A stretch of 64,000 nt of DNA from Globisporangium splendens (lineage: Eukaryota > Oomycota > Peronosporomycetes > Pythiales > Pythiaceae): assembly GCA_006386115.1 (NCBI GenBank), contig VFIW01000072.1, positions 62,001 through 126,000 on the forward strand, in the 5' to 3' direction. The position numbers and the translations under genes are program-made. The notes below the pieces were generated by a model. That model saw only the letters and a program-made list of their open reading frames with translations. It did no database searches and had not been told where the DNA came from. Numbering within the stretch: the first letter of the stretch is position 1; the number at the start of each line of letters is the position of its first letter. Of the stretch, positions 54,923-64,000 are shown one piece after another.

Positions 54923-55539
54923 TTGGTTTGTCCGTCTGCTTGCGCGCGATGAGGCGTTGTCATGCTCAGCTTGATACCCATGAGCTTGGTCAGCGACTTC
55001 CAAAAGTCCGATGTGAACTTGGGATCGCGGTCACTGATGATGACCTTCGGCAAACCGTGGTGACGAACCACTGCCTCGAAGAATACCTTGGCGGTACTTT
55101 CGGCATCTGCTGTCGAGTGTGTTGGATGGTACTTCGGACGCTTCGACAACTTGTCCACCGTGACAAAGATTGCATCAAAACCTTCGGACACTGGAAGTCC
55201 AGTGATGAAATCCATCGACACAACATCCCAGCATTCTTGGAGCGTCGGAATTGGCATCATCAAGCCGATCTTCTTCCGATTGTTCGACTTCCATCGTGCA
55301 CAAGTCTGGCAACTGCCAACATACTCGTGAATGTCTTTTTCCAAGGCTGGCCAGTAATACCATTGAGCCGCCTTTAGCTGTGTTCGACGAACTCCTGGAT
55401 GAGCAGCCACAGGAGCATCGTGAAACTCTTGAATAACATTTGTGACCAACTTGCTCGAGTTTGGTACACACAATCGCAACACCGGGTGCTTCGTTCGCAA
55501 GAACAGAAGACCGTTGCGCTTCTCGAACTTCTCGTTCCC
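54923..55539 (-). pseudogene. Gy3 integrase, N-terminal and core part, cut by Gy2
   Basis: In frame with Gy3 pol after the TAA at 55540-55542. It has the zinc-binding region (HDAPVAAHPGVRRTQ to SCQTCARWK) and core (SMDFITGLP, ISDRDPKF), and ends at ADGQT exactly where the Gy2 LTR begins. The catalytic Glu lies in the other half at 38811. Confidence 0.88.
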
Positions 55540-57909
55540 TTAGCGACTCTGCCACACTTCTGCAAAACTTGGGTCGCGGGAATAGCCAGCTTGAAAGGCT
55601 TTCTGCGTCGCTTTGGACAAGTGAACACTTGCCCACTGCGTGTCGACAGTGTGGACTTGCTCTTGCCGCACTGCCACGGCGCGTCTCTCCCCCCGAAAGT
55701 CCACAGCGGAGAGAAAGACGGAGCAATCCGAATCTGGCAAGTGACGTAGAAATGCCGCGGACACCACATGACGAGAAATAGACTGCGACCGAGCGTGACA
55801 CGCATCATCGCAAGCGTGCACTTCGGGAGTCGAAACTACGGGCAGCTCATCGGATTGCTTGACTTCTTCCGGTCCTGGTCGAGACAAGGCATCAGCCACC
55901 ACATTGGTACTGCCTTTCACGTGGTGCAGGACAAAATCAAATTGGGAGAAGAACGTCAGCATCCGCGCAAGCTTGGGAGTCACCTTCGGATGATGTAGCA
56001 TCCACCGACAAGCCGAATTGTCCGTAAACACGTCGAACTGACGACCATGAAGGTAGTTTCGCCACTTTGACAACGCAAACTTGATTGCGAGCAGCTCTTT
56101 CTCATGAGCAGGCCACTTTTCCTCATACTGCCCAAACTTCTTTGAATAGAAGGCAATGGGAGCGTCAAACCCGTCGATCTTTTGAGACAAGACACCACCC
56201 ATGCAGTAGCCCGAGGCATCCGTTGTTACCGTGAACCGACGGTCAAAGTCAGGTAAACGCAACGTCGGAGCCTGTTGCAGAGCCAACTTCAATGCATGAA
56301 AGGCGTGATCGTGTTCGGATGACCATGTCCACTTTGCACCCCTCTTGATCAGCCTATGCAGCGGCAACGCAATCCGCGCAAAGTCGCAAATAAACCGACG
56401 ATAGTATCCGGCGAGACCGAGAAAACTCAACAATGTCTTCTGCGTCGTCGGAGTAGGATACTTCTCGATCGCGGTTGTCTTCTTTGCGTCGACTTGGATC
56501 CCTTCAGTCGTGACTGTGTGACCGAGGAAATGGACACTGGACTTGCCGAACTCGCACTTGGACAGGCGAGCGTACAACTTCTCATGACGGAGGACTTCAC
56601 AGACCATCGCCAGATGTTGCGCATGATCTTTCATCGAGCGGGAGAAGATACAGATGTCATCGAGATACACGACAGCAAACTTGAATTTACCAAAGAGTAC
56701 TCGCATAAGACGAGACCATACTCCCGGCATACCCGCTAATCCCATCGGAGCGACACACCATTGGTACGTTTCCTTTTGCGACCTAAAAGCCGTGTAATGA
56801 CGACTGTCAGGCTTCACGCGCATCTGGTGATAACCTTGCGCGAGGTCGATCACCGTGAATACCGTCGCACCGAGCATCTGATCAAAGAGTTCCTCTATGT
56901 GTGGTAGAGGAATCTTAGGGATCTTCGTCTGGCTGCTGACATACCGATAGTCGATGACCCAACGTATCGGCACCTTTGTGTTGCCACTGCGCAGCCATTC
57001 AGCGCGCTTCACAGCCATACCCGTCGCGGAATCCTTTTTCGGAACACCGAAGATATTGGAGATCCATGGGGAGTTCGATACTTCAATCCATCCCTTCTTC
57101 ACATTGTCGCGAACGAACTCTTCCAACGCGTCTTGCTCTGTCTTGGACAGACGAAACGGCGGACGCGAGCTTGGCGCTGCGTCTGGCTTCGGCTGGAGCT
57201 CAAAGTTCACAGCACGCTCTGGCAGTAAGCCATCCGGAAGTAACTCCGGGAAACAGTCCGCGAACCGATCAATGACAGGTTTCAACTCTGGCGGGACGAC
57301 TGGAGAAATGTCGTTAACTGCGGACACCTTTACGACGAGCAACTCTTCATACTCTGCATTCTTGATCTTGGAGCAGATTTCACTACCGCTGCGCTCGTGC
57401 ACAGAGGTGTCTTCTGGCAATGCAAACGTCTGCTTTCTCCGATAAATGAGCGGGTTGTGCTTGGCGAACCATGGCTGACCGAAGATGACATCGTGGCTGT
57501 TGGGTAGATCCCATTCCGTAAACTGCATTGCCTCAAACTTCTTGTCTTGTACTTGGCACGATGCTTCCACCTCGTTCACTTGTTTCTTGGTCCTTCTGCC
57601 GTCGAATCCTTGTGCTTCGATCACTGCTGTATTCAGCACTTTCTTCACCAACCCACGCTGGATCAGGTTGGTCGAGGCGCCGCTGTCAATTAAAATGCGC
57701 ACATTATTATCATCAACACGGCCGTTCACCACGAACAGGTTGCTCTTACGCGCAATGCCCACTGCGTTTAGCTCCGCATTGTCAAACACAATGGGGTAAT
57801 CCACTTCATCCACTGTCGCCAGGTTGTGCTCAACCATCGGACTTGATCGACGAGCTCGCTGTGTCGGACGCTGATATCTTGAGTTGCGCGTCGTCTGCGG
57901 CGTGCTCAC
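55540..57909 (-). pseudogene. Gy3 pol: protease, reverse transcriptase, RNase H
   Basis: About 789 codons. Protease: ILIDSGASTNLIQ. RT: VIDLAQGYHQMRV, APMGLAGMPGVW, and intact active site YLDDICIF. RNase H: TTDASGYCMGG, FTDNSACRWML, then ADALSRPG. It belongs to a lineage clearly apart from Gy1 and Gy2. It is in the same frame as the upstream gag, with only TAA 57910-57912 between them, and ends at another in-frame TAA (55540-55542) before the integrase. Confidence 0.9.
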
Positions 57910-58728
57910 TTATCTCTGCTGGCGCGGCGCACGACACTCTGACGCTCGATGTCCAGGTCGATTGCAATTGAAGCAAAGGCGCTGACGCAAACACTCTTCA
58001 CGACCCAAGACTCGGACATTGTCCACTTCCATCGGACTTGCGCCATTCAGTTGGTATTGGCGATTGTCGAAACGCCTGTACCTAGGTTCTGAGTGGGACC
58101 GACCTCCATCCGCAGAGCGACGATGCGAACGGTCATAGTCCAACGCTAGAGTGATGGCTTCCGACAACGTAGAACATCGGCGATAGCGCACCTCCGTTCG
58201 GATCGCTGGAGCTAATCCTCGCACAAAATACATGATCTTGTCGAGCTCACTCATCTCTTGTACTTGTGTGATAACATGCCTAAAACGACTGACGTAGTCG
58301 TCAAGGCCTCGACTCTGACCCTGGGATAGCTCACCCAACTGGTCACGCAAGCGCTCTTGTAGATCGGCGGGAATAAATTCGCTTCCTAGTTCTAGGAAGA
58401 ATTGGTCAACCGTCTCAATCTCTGTCTTCTTCACAATGAACCACTGGGCAGCTCCCTGCCGCAGGGTTCCTCCCAACATCGCCAAAAGGCGTGGCTGTAG
58501 GCTAGCATCCTGTCTGTCAATGTTCCCCGCCTTTAAATAGTCTCCGACTTGCTCTTTATATAACTGAAACGACTCTTGTAATGCTCCACTATACACCGGT
58601 AATTTACATCCCTCTAATTTTATCTCTGACTCCCGTTTTACTTGCTGGAATTCTTTGGTCATCTCTGCTTGCTGGTTTAGCACTGCGAGCATACTCTGCA
58701 ACAACTGGGCATTCGTTGGTTCGTTCAT
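57910..58728 (-). CDS. Gy3 gag (capsid and CCHC nucleocapsid)
   Basis: 272 aa from ATG 58728 (MNEPTNAQLLQSMLAVLNQQ). The capsid-like region is AAQWFIVKKTEIETVDQFF and LSQGQSRGLDDYVSRFR; the zinc knuckle is CFNCNRPGHRASEC, followed by APRQQR and TAA. It differs from Gy1 and Gy2 gag. The TAA may be a natural gag terminator or a mutation in a once continuous gag-pol frame. Confidence 0.88.
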   Translation of the reverse strand: MNEPTNAQLLQSMLAVLNQQAEMTKEFQQVKRESEIKLEGCKLPVYSGALQESFQLYKEQVGDYLKAGNIDRQDASLQPRLLAMLGGTLRQGAAQWFIVKKTEIETVDQFFLELGSEFIPADLQERLRDQLGELSQGQSRGLDDYVSRFRHVITQVQEMSELDKIMYFVRGLAPAIRTEVRYRRCSTLSEAITLALDYDRSHRRSADGGRSHSEPRYRRFDNRQYQLNGASPMEVDNVRVLGREECLRQRLCFNCNRPGHRASECRAPRQQR

Positions 58729-58743
58729 CTTTGTACTTTTCTT

Positions 58744-58916
58744 GACTTGACTTCACACTCGGTATTTTACGTAACCGGTTTCACTTGACTTGGCAGGCAG
58801 GGACGGAAGTCGAGATTCTATCTTATGGGATCTTAAAAACCAGTATAATACGAAGCTATACTTTTATTTTTTATTTATTTATTTTTTTGTTTCTTTTATT
58901 TTTTAATTGTGTATTT
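58744..58916. repeat. Leader of Gy3 and an AT-rich tract
   Basis: 58744-58850 would be the leader upstream of Gy3 gag, but no 5' LTR or primer-binding site could be recognised. 58857-58916 is almost pure A/T (A-rich on the minus strand) and starts right at the stop of the small frame next to it. Confidence 0.5.
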
Positions 58917-59267
58917 TTAGTCGAACTTAGGCGGAGGAACTTGACCTGGACGCAGCTTGGCCTTCTCAGTAGCTGTACTCGATGCCGGCGGGTCTCGTAG
59001 CGCGCAGCGAAAACACTCGCCAATACCGTCGGATGCGTCGATGATTCCTTGAGCGATCCGGATTAGAGCCTTCTTTGCGCGTTTCTTCTTCAGCTTGTCT
59101 GGACACTTGTCCACGTACTTCTCTAGCACTTCACAGATCCGGAAAGCCTTCGTCAGACAGTTCACGAGGTCTTGACGGGCTTTATCAGCTTCTGCAGGTT
59201 TCGGCACGCCTAAGTACGTAAGGCTGCCTTGAATCGGGACCTGCTTGACGCGCGGCTTCTTGGGCAT
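58917..59267 (-). CDS. Small Lys-rich protein of unknown function
   Basis: 116 aa (MPKKPRVKQVPIQGSLTYLG to VPPPKFD). It is helical in the middle, with a charged patch KLKKKRAKKALIRIA and a Cys pair (GECFRC). Its stop codon TAA merges into a 60-nt A-rich run, as if the 3' end were a reverse-transcribed poly(A) tail. It lies between Gy3 gag and the Gy1-C LTR. I do not recognise it; it may be a retroposed gene, an accessory ORF of a repeat, or chance. Confidence 0.4.
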   Translation of the reverse strand: MPKKPRVKQVPIQGSLTYLGVPKPAEADKARQDLVNCLTKAFRICEVLEKYVDKCPDKLKKKRAKKALIRIAQGIIDASDGIGECFRCALRDPPASSTATEKAKLRPGQVPPPKFD

Positions 59268-59330
59268 CGAGTTGGGGTTACCAACTCTGGGAGTTCACAA
59301 TCACAGTCTTGATCCTCTAATGAGGGCTTC

Positions 59331-59864
59331 TGTAACCGGGCACTTCCGAGTTACGCAGCACGGCACGTGTGTGAGGAAGCGTATGCAACGCTTCTCTCAA
59401 GGACTCTGTTCCGAGAGCGGTTGCCTGCTTCCTGCAGTGCAACAATCGGTTACCTATAAGTCTCTATAGAGTAACCGTCGATAACCAAAGACTCAGTTAA
59501 CGGTAAAAATGGAACTGTTTATTTGTTGGAGGTTGCCCTCTGTAGGACAACCTGGATTATCTTTATGTAACTATGAACAATAGCAATCTCAAGTGTAATT
59601 ACTACCCATGGGGCAATGAGTGGCTATGAAAGACTAACGCTAGTTGTCTTATGTGATTGGATGAAATGCATGTTCAATTATGTCCAATCGGAGGCGCCGT
59701 CACTCAGACTGGCTGCCGGCTCCACCGTGAAGGTTAGAGCAAGTACGACGAACCTCATGGTTCGGTCTTAAACTTGTTGCGCGTACTCTACGTACCGCAA
59801 GGTTCGTTTTGGTTGTGTGGCACAACACAAGTGCGTAACCATGTTACAGTGTAACCCCGTTACA
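59331..59864 (-). repeat. Gy1-C 3' LTR
   Basis: 534 bp, TGTAAC to GTTACA, nearly the same as the other three Gy1 LTRs. Confidence 0.93.
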
Positions 59865-60048
59865 CCACCCCCCACTTAAAGTGCGAAACACTCGAAGGGT
59901 CGGTGCGAGAAACGTGTGGATCTCGCGCGTGTGCGCCGAGAAAGGGGAACATTCGTGTATTCCTCGGGAAAGAGCACAGCGGCGACGCGTGCGTTAATTT
60001 CACCGAGTGTTGGCACACACAGTCACTGTGCTCGCGCACGTGAGTATT

Positions 60049-61593
60049 ATGGCCACCAACAAAGCTGTCCGCGAGAAGCTCGCGCGACAAAAAGGGGAAG
60101 GCGTCGGCACTCTCGTCGAGACTCTGCGCAAGCGCGAGGAAGACAGAGAGGTCGCGTCGAGCGCAAGACGAACGACGGTCGCCGCGGATGCGGTCGACGT
60201 GCCTGCGGAGAGCGATGGCAGGTCTGCTCTCACATCTGATAGCGCTCCTGCTATAAGCAGTGAGTTGCGATTCGGAGACCTCCCTTCCGTGAAGCTGTTG
60301 TTCGCGCGTGGTTTGGAAGAGGGGGAAGTGACTGAGGAATTCCTCGTCGTTGACAATGACGGGAGCTCGCTTAAAGACGAGGGAGCGCTCACCGTGAAGC
60401 TCGGCTCCATCGACGAGTGGGTCGAGTACGAGGAGTTGCAAAGCGAGCGACACGCCGCTTATCTCCACGAGCTCGAGCGAGATCCATTCGCTGACGTCTC
60501 GATGTATCGGACGAAGGAGGAAAATGACGCCGTTGAGGCTGTCAACAATCGTAAGAGGAAGCACGAAGTCCTCATTACAAACGAAGAGGCATGAGTGCGA
60601 GCCATCGTTCACGATGAGCTCAAGTACTCACTGCCCGAAATGCCGCCGCCAGAACTATGGCCGGCTGGCAAGACCGCATCGAATCTGCTCGCGAGAGCCA
60701 GACTTTGTGCGCGGGACTATGACGCTCAATTTAAAAATTGGCGTGAAAAGCGATTGCGGGATGAAAATGGGGAATTGCGTATTCACCCGATCCCAGTCGT
60801 CCTCTTTGTTGGAGAGACGGAAGAAGAGTACGATGCCGACTTCATGTCGTGCATCAATAAAATTGAGGGAGGTAGCACTCGCACAGTGTCTACCGATCCG
60901 ACAGCGCAACGCAGTCAACGCATGCAATTTGCAGTTGACCGTGTTCGTCTGTTTCGCTCCAAGCAGGGCGGTGGCACGCCTCTGCGAGCGGGTGGTCGCG
61001 CTGGTATCAGGCGACAAATTACTCGCGCGAATGACAGTCCCTCAGTTGCGCCTCAAAGGCGTCAACAAGATCCGGGACATCTTCGCGAAGACGCTCAGCA
61101 GGCTCCCACGAGCTCTGCGACACATCGTACCCACACCACTTCACAAGGTAGTGGGTGTTCCCCTTACGCCGCTGCACACGCAGCAGGCGCTCAACATGGT
61201 AGTGGCGCTGTCCCTGCTTGTCAATCAGCGGGATCGGCGGCGCCCTACTTCGCTTCAGCATCGGTGGTTGCACCAGACGCGATGGTTCAGATGGTTCACG
61301 CGAACGCATCGTCTTTGGGGGCGCTACAGCAAGCCGTCCGTACCCTTCGCCAGCAATATCTGGACGAAACCTCGCTGTTGAAGCAGAGGGTGACAGCACT
61401 TGAGATGGAGCTGAAGGAAGCTCGTCAGATGCTGGAGGAGTACCATGTCCGCGGGAAGAACTTCCACGCGAGGTACGCTCCGCGAGTGAAGACGCTTTTG
61501 GAGAGGCACAACGCGCTCGTGTCTCGATGGGCGGCGTCTGAGCCCCCTGATGAGACCGACGTGCTCCCGGACTGGGATAAAAATCCGCAGTAG
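60049..61593 (+). pseudogene. Gy1-C antisense coiled-coil protein, one nonsense codon
   Basis: It has the same length and start (MATNKAVREK) as the copy A protein. A single TGA at 60592-60594 stands where copy A has GGA (Gly); the frame then stays open to 61593. The motifs KLGSIDEWVEYEEL and DPTAQRSQRMQFAVDRV and the C-terminal coiled coil are present. It overlaps the end of pol by 575 nt (61019-61593). Confidence 0.7.
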
Positions 61594-62726
61594 CGTCATG
61601 GCAGCGCTTAAGCAAACCCACGTAGAACATGGGGTGCGTTGCCATTCTCGTTGGGAGATCGAGCTTGTAATTCAAGTCTCCAATCTTCTCCACAACAGTG
61701 TACGGCCCGATAAATCGTGGCAACAACTTACTCCCGCTGGGGAGCGTTGTGACTGCATCGTTTGGTAGGTTTTTAATGCTCAATAGCACTTTATCACCCA
61801 CACAAAACGTTTGTTTGTTCTTTCTACCCGATTTATCGGCGTAGAGCTTTTGCTTGTCTTGCGCAGCAGCTAGTTGGTCGCGTACGCGACGTAACAATGC
61901 TGCGCGCTCATCGACAAATTGCCGCGCTGCCGCGACGGCTTTGTCTTGCTTTTTCGTTGCTCTCGCAGCGCGTGCTGCAGAGAGATCTATTTCTGCGCCG
62001 GTGTGTGACACCGCGCGTCCTTCCATTCGTGGCTGACGCTCGCATGAGCAGTCGCCTGATTCCGTCTGAGACTGGCTATTTTTAGCACGAGTACCGTAAC
62101 TCGGTACCGTGGGAGAGCCATCTATGGACACACGAGTACCGTAACTCAGTACCGTGGAAGAGCCATCTATAGGGACACGAGTACCGTAACTCGGTACCGT
62201 GTTTTTCTCTGCAAGTGTGGAACTCGTGCCGTCCGGTAAGACCGTGACAGATTCGAAGTGCGAACGCACAGGCGGCGCATCGCGCGCGTCCACGTGAGCG
62301 GTCGACGCCACGTCCGGTGACGGAGATCGCGCACTCGCATCGAGCGCAGCGAGTTGCCCTCCCACCTCAGAACGTTCGACGCCCTCGAACAGAGTGGCGG
62401 GTACGCGCGGGTGCCGCAGCGAGTTAAAATAGAACGGAGTCACTGCCGTAGAGGCGTGCTCGCTGCTATTTATAGCAAACTCGGCGTACGGCAGCCAGCG
62501 GCTCCAGTCGCGGGGATGATCGACAGTGATGCTGCGAAGAATATCCTCGACGACACGGTTCACGCGCTCGGTTTGCCCGTCTGTCTCGGGGTGATCGGCA
62601 GTGGACAACGCCAGATCTGTGCCGAGCAGGCGAAAGAGTTCGCGCCAAAAGGCAGCGGTAAAACGCGGGTCCCGGTCTGATACAATAGACTCGGGCAAGC
62701 CGTGATAGCGGAACACGTGCTCTAAA
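61019..62726 (-). pseudogene. Gy1-C pol, integrase core end and chromodomain
   Basis: Reads with copy A from FLEHVFRYHGLPES onward, including VSDRDPRF, DGQTER, GPY/F module and chromodomain. It is out of frame with the upstream pol because a run of five T in copies A and B is four T here (62724-62727 on the plus strand as AAAA). Confidence 0.9.
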
Positions 62727-64000
62727 ATAGGCACGCCGTCTCTTGCGCATTGACATGCTTGCGCACAGGTGCAACGTGCACCATTTTGCTCAGTCGGTCG
62801 ACGAACACGACGACGCCTGTGTTGCGCGTCTTGTCTTCCGGGAAACCGAAGACGAAATCCATGCTGACCGACTTCCAGCAGTCTTGCGGAATCGGCAGCG
62901 GATGCAGCGGCGCTTTGTTCTTGCCCGCAGGCTTCACGCGCTGGCACTGCTCGCATGAGCGTACATAATTGGCCACCCATTTGTATTCGTGTGGCCACCA
63001 AAACACATTAGACACTTGCAAGAAGGTCTTTTCACGTCCGAGATGCCCACTCGCTGGTGCATCGTGAAACTCATGCAGGATCGAAAGTTTCAGATCCTGG
63101 TCATGCGGTACATACACACGCGGGTAATCAAAGTTGGACAGTCGATGCCACAACAACCCGTCGTGGTAACTAAACCGAGCAAGCTTTGACTCGAGTTTGG
63201 CAGGCAATGACTCTTTCGACGAGCCGTCAAAGTGAGCAAGCAACAAGCGACATTCATCGTCCTTTGCATAAAGCGACTGAATATTGTCCTTGAGCTTTGT
63301 TTGCACTCGACTGATGCTCAGATGCATGAGATCAGGAGTGCGCTCCAAACACAGGGCGTCAGAGCTGCTGTCAGCGCTCGACTCGTAATCTGGACGGCGC
63401 GAGAGCGCGTCCGCCAGAACATTTTCCTTTCCCGGCTTGTATTCGACCCGAAAGTTGAACTCGGAGAAGAATGCAAGCCATCGCGCCATTCGCTGCGATA
63501 AATGGGGGGAATTAATCGCGGTCCGCAAGGACGCGTGATCCGTGTACACAACGAACGGTGTCGCACCCAAAAGGTGGACCCTGAACTTCAAGAGGGCGTA
63601 CTTGATCGCAAGCAGCTCCTTGTCGTGCACAGGATAATTCTTTTCAGCTGCCTTAAGCAGTCTGCTTTGGTATGACACGACGCGCTCATGGCCGTCATCA
63701 TCCTTCTGCATCAGCGCACAGCCGATTGCAAAATCGCTGGCATCGCACACGACACTGAAGGCTTTCGTGTGGTCCGGCAACGCCAGGACAGGAGCGCGAA
63801 CAAGCGACTCCTTCACGTCAATGAATGCATTCATGACATCGTTTGTCCAGTCCCACTCCACATCCTTTTTCAAGAGATGCGTGAGCGGACGGACTCTTGC
63901 CGCATAGTTGTGGCTGTACTTGTGCAAGTAATTTGCCAAGCCAAGCCACTTGCGCAAGTCCTTGACATTCTTTGGGATCGGCCAGTCGGCGATCGCCTTG
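62724..64000 (-). pseudogene. Gy1-C pol, RNase H and integrase N-terminal part (partial)
   Basis: Open to the window edge. RNase H motifs VVCDASDFAIG and YTDHASLRT, the connector ADALSRRPDY, the integrase zinc region (HLGREKTF to CEQCQRVK) and the first catalytic Asp (SMDFVFGFP) are present. The Glu codon that is TAG in copy B is intact here. The frame ends after the one-base deletion near 62724. Confidence 0.9.

Larger units (their letters stand above)
59331..64000 (-). mobile_element. Ty3/gypsy element Gy1, copy C (5' part outside window)
   Basis: Left LTR 59331-59864, polypurine tract 59865-59881, opposing ORF, chromodomain, integrase, RNase H; it continues past the right edge. GCTTC at 59326-59330 is the expected position of one target-site copy. 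It is highly similar to copy A over the shared part. Confidence 0.93.

Noticed and set aside
1..64000. tRNA or rRNA genes
   Set aside because: I scanned for cloverleaf-like and conserved rRNA motifs by eye and saw none that I could support; a covariance-model search would be needed to exclude them.

Overview
The window looks like repeat-rich genomic DNA from an oomycete, most likely Peronosporales. The evidence is a tandem pair of double elicitin-like genes, a membrane-anchored GH17 glucanase, short GT-AG introns, a dynein heavy chain locus, and chromodomain-bearing Ty3/gypsy retrotransposons. Nothing suggests bacterial or plasmid DNA. The species cannot be named from the sequence alone.

Layout. 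1-3976 is the 3' part of a Ty3/gypsy element (family Gy1, copy A, plus strand). 4352-19041 is a large dynein heavy chain locus (plus strand) that is recognisable from tail to C-terminus but carries several in-frame stops, frameshifts and an apparent loss of most of the linker, so it is called a pseudogene. 19042-37425 is a gene island: GH17 glucanase (+), then on the minus strand a CaMK-type kinase, a WDR89-like WD40 protein, an arrestin-like protein, two double-domain elicitin-like proteins and a second arrestin-like protein. 37426-59330 is a nest of retrotransposons. A fragment of a Gy2-type LTR is interrupted by Gy3 (minus). Gy3 is split inside its integrase by Gy2 (38812-54922, plus). Gy2 is split exactly between gag and pol by Gy1 copy B (40739-49202, minus, 5-bp duplication AAGAG). 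59331-64000 is the 3' half of Gy1 copy C (minus), running off the right edge.

The most interesting signal is an extra gene in two distinct Ty3/gypsy families. At the 3' end of Gy1 and of Gy2 a long open frame runs opposite to gag-pol, starts just inside the 3' LTR, and overlaps the end of pol tail-to-tail (575 and 725 nt). Its C-terminal coiled coil lies opposite the low-complexity linker and chromodomain of pol. The two families share no obvious protein similarity here but have the same layout and the same codon phase. In Gy1 the frame is recognisable in three copies, including a strongly diverged variant in copy B whose protein motifs are conserved. Two other regulatory signals stand out: a textbook -1 ribosomal frameshift cassette at the gag-pol junction of Gy1-B (GGGAAAC, 7-nt spacer, 9-bp hairpin), and a phased array of palindromes with twin CRE-like sites in the Gy2 LTR.

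The dynein decay fits relaxed selection on the flagellum, as reported for non-zoosporic downy mildews, but one locus cannot prove that the organism lacks flagella. The host genes between the repeats are otherwise intact.
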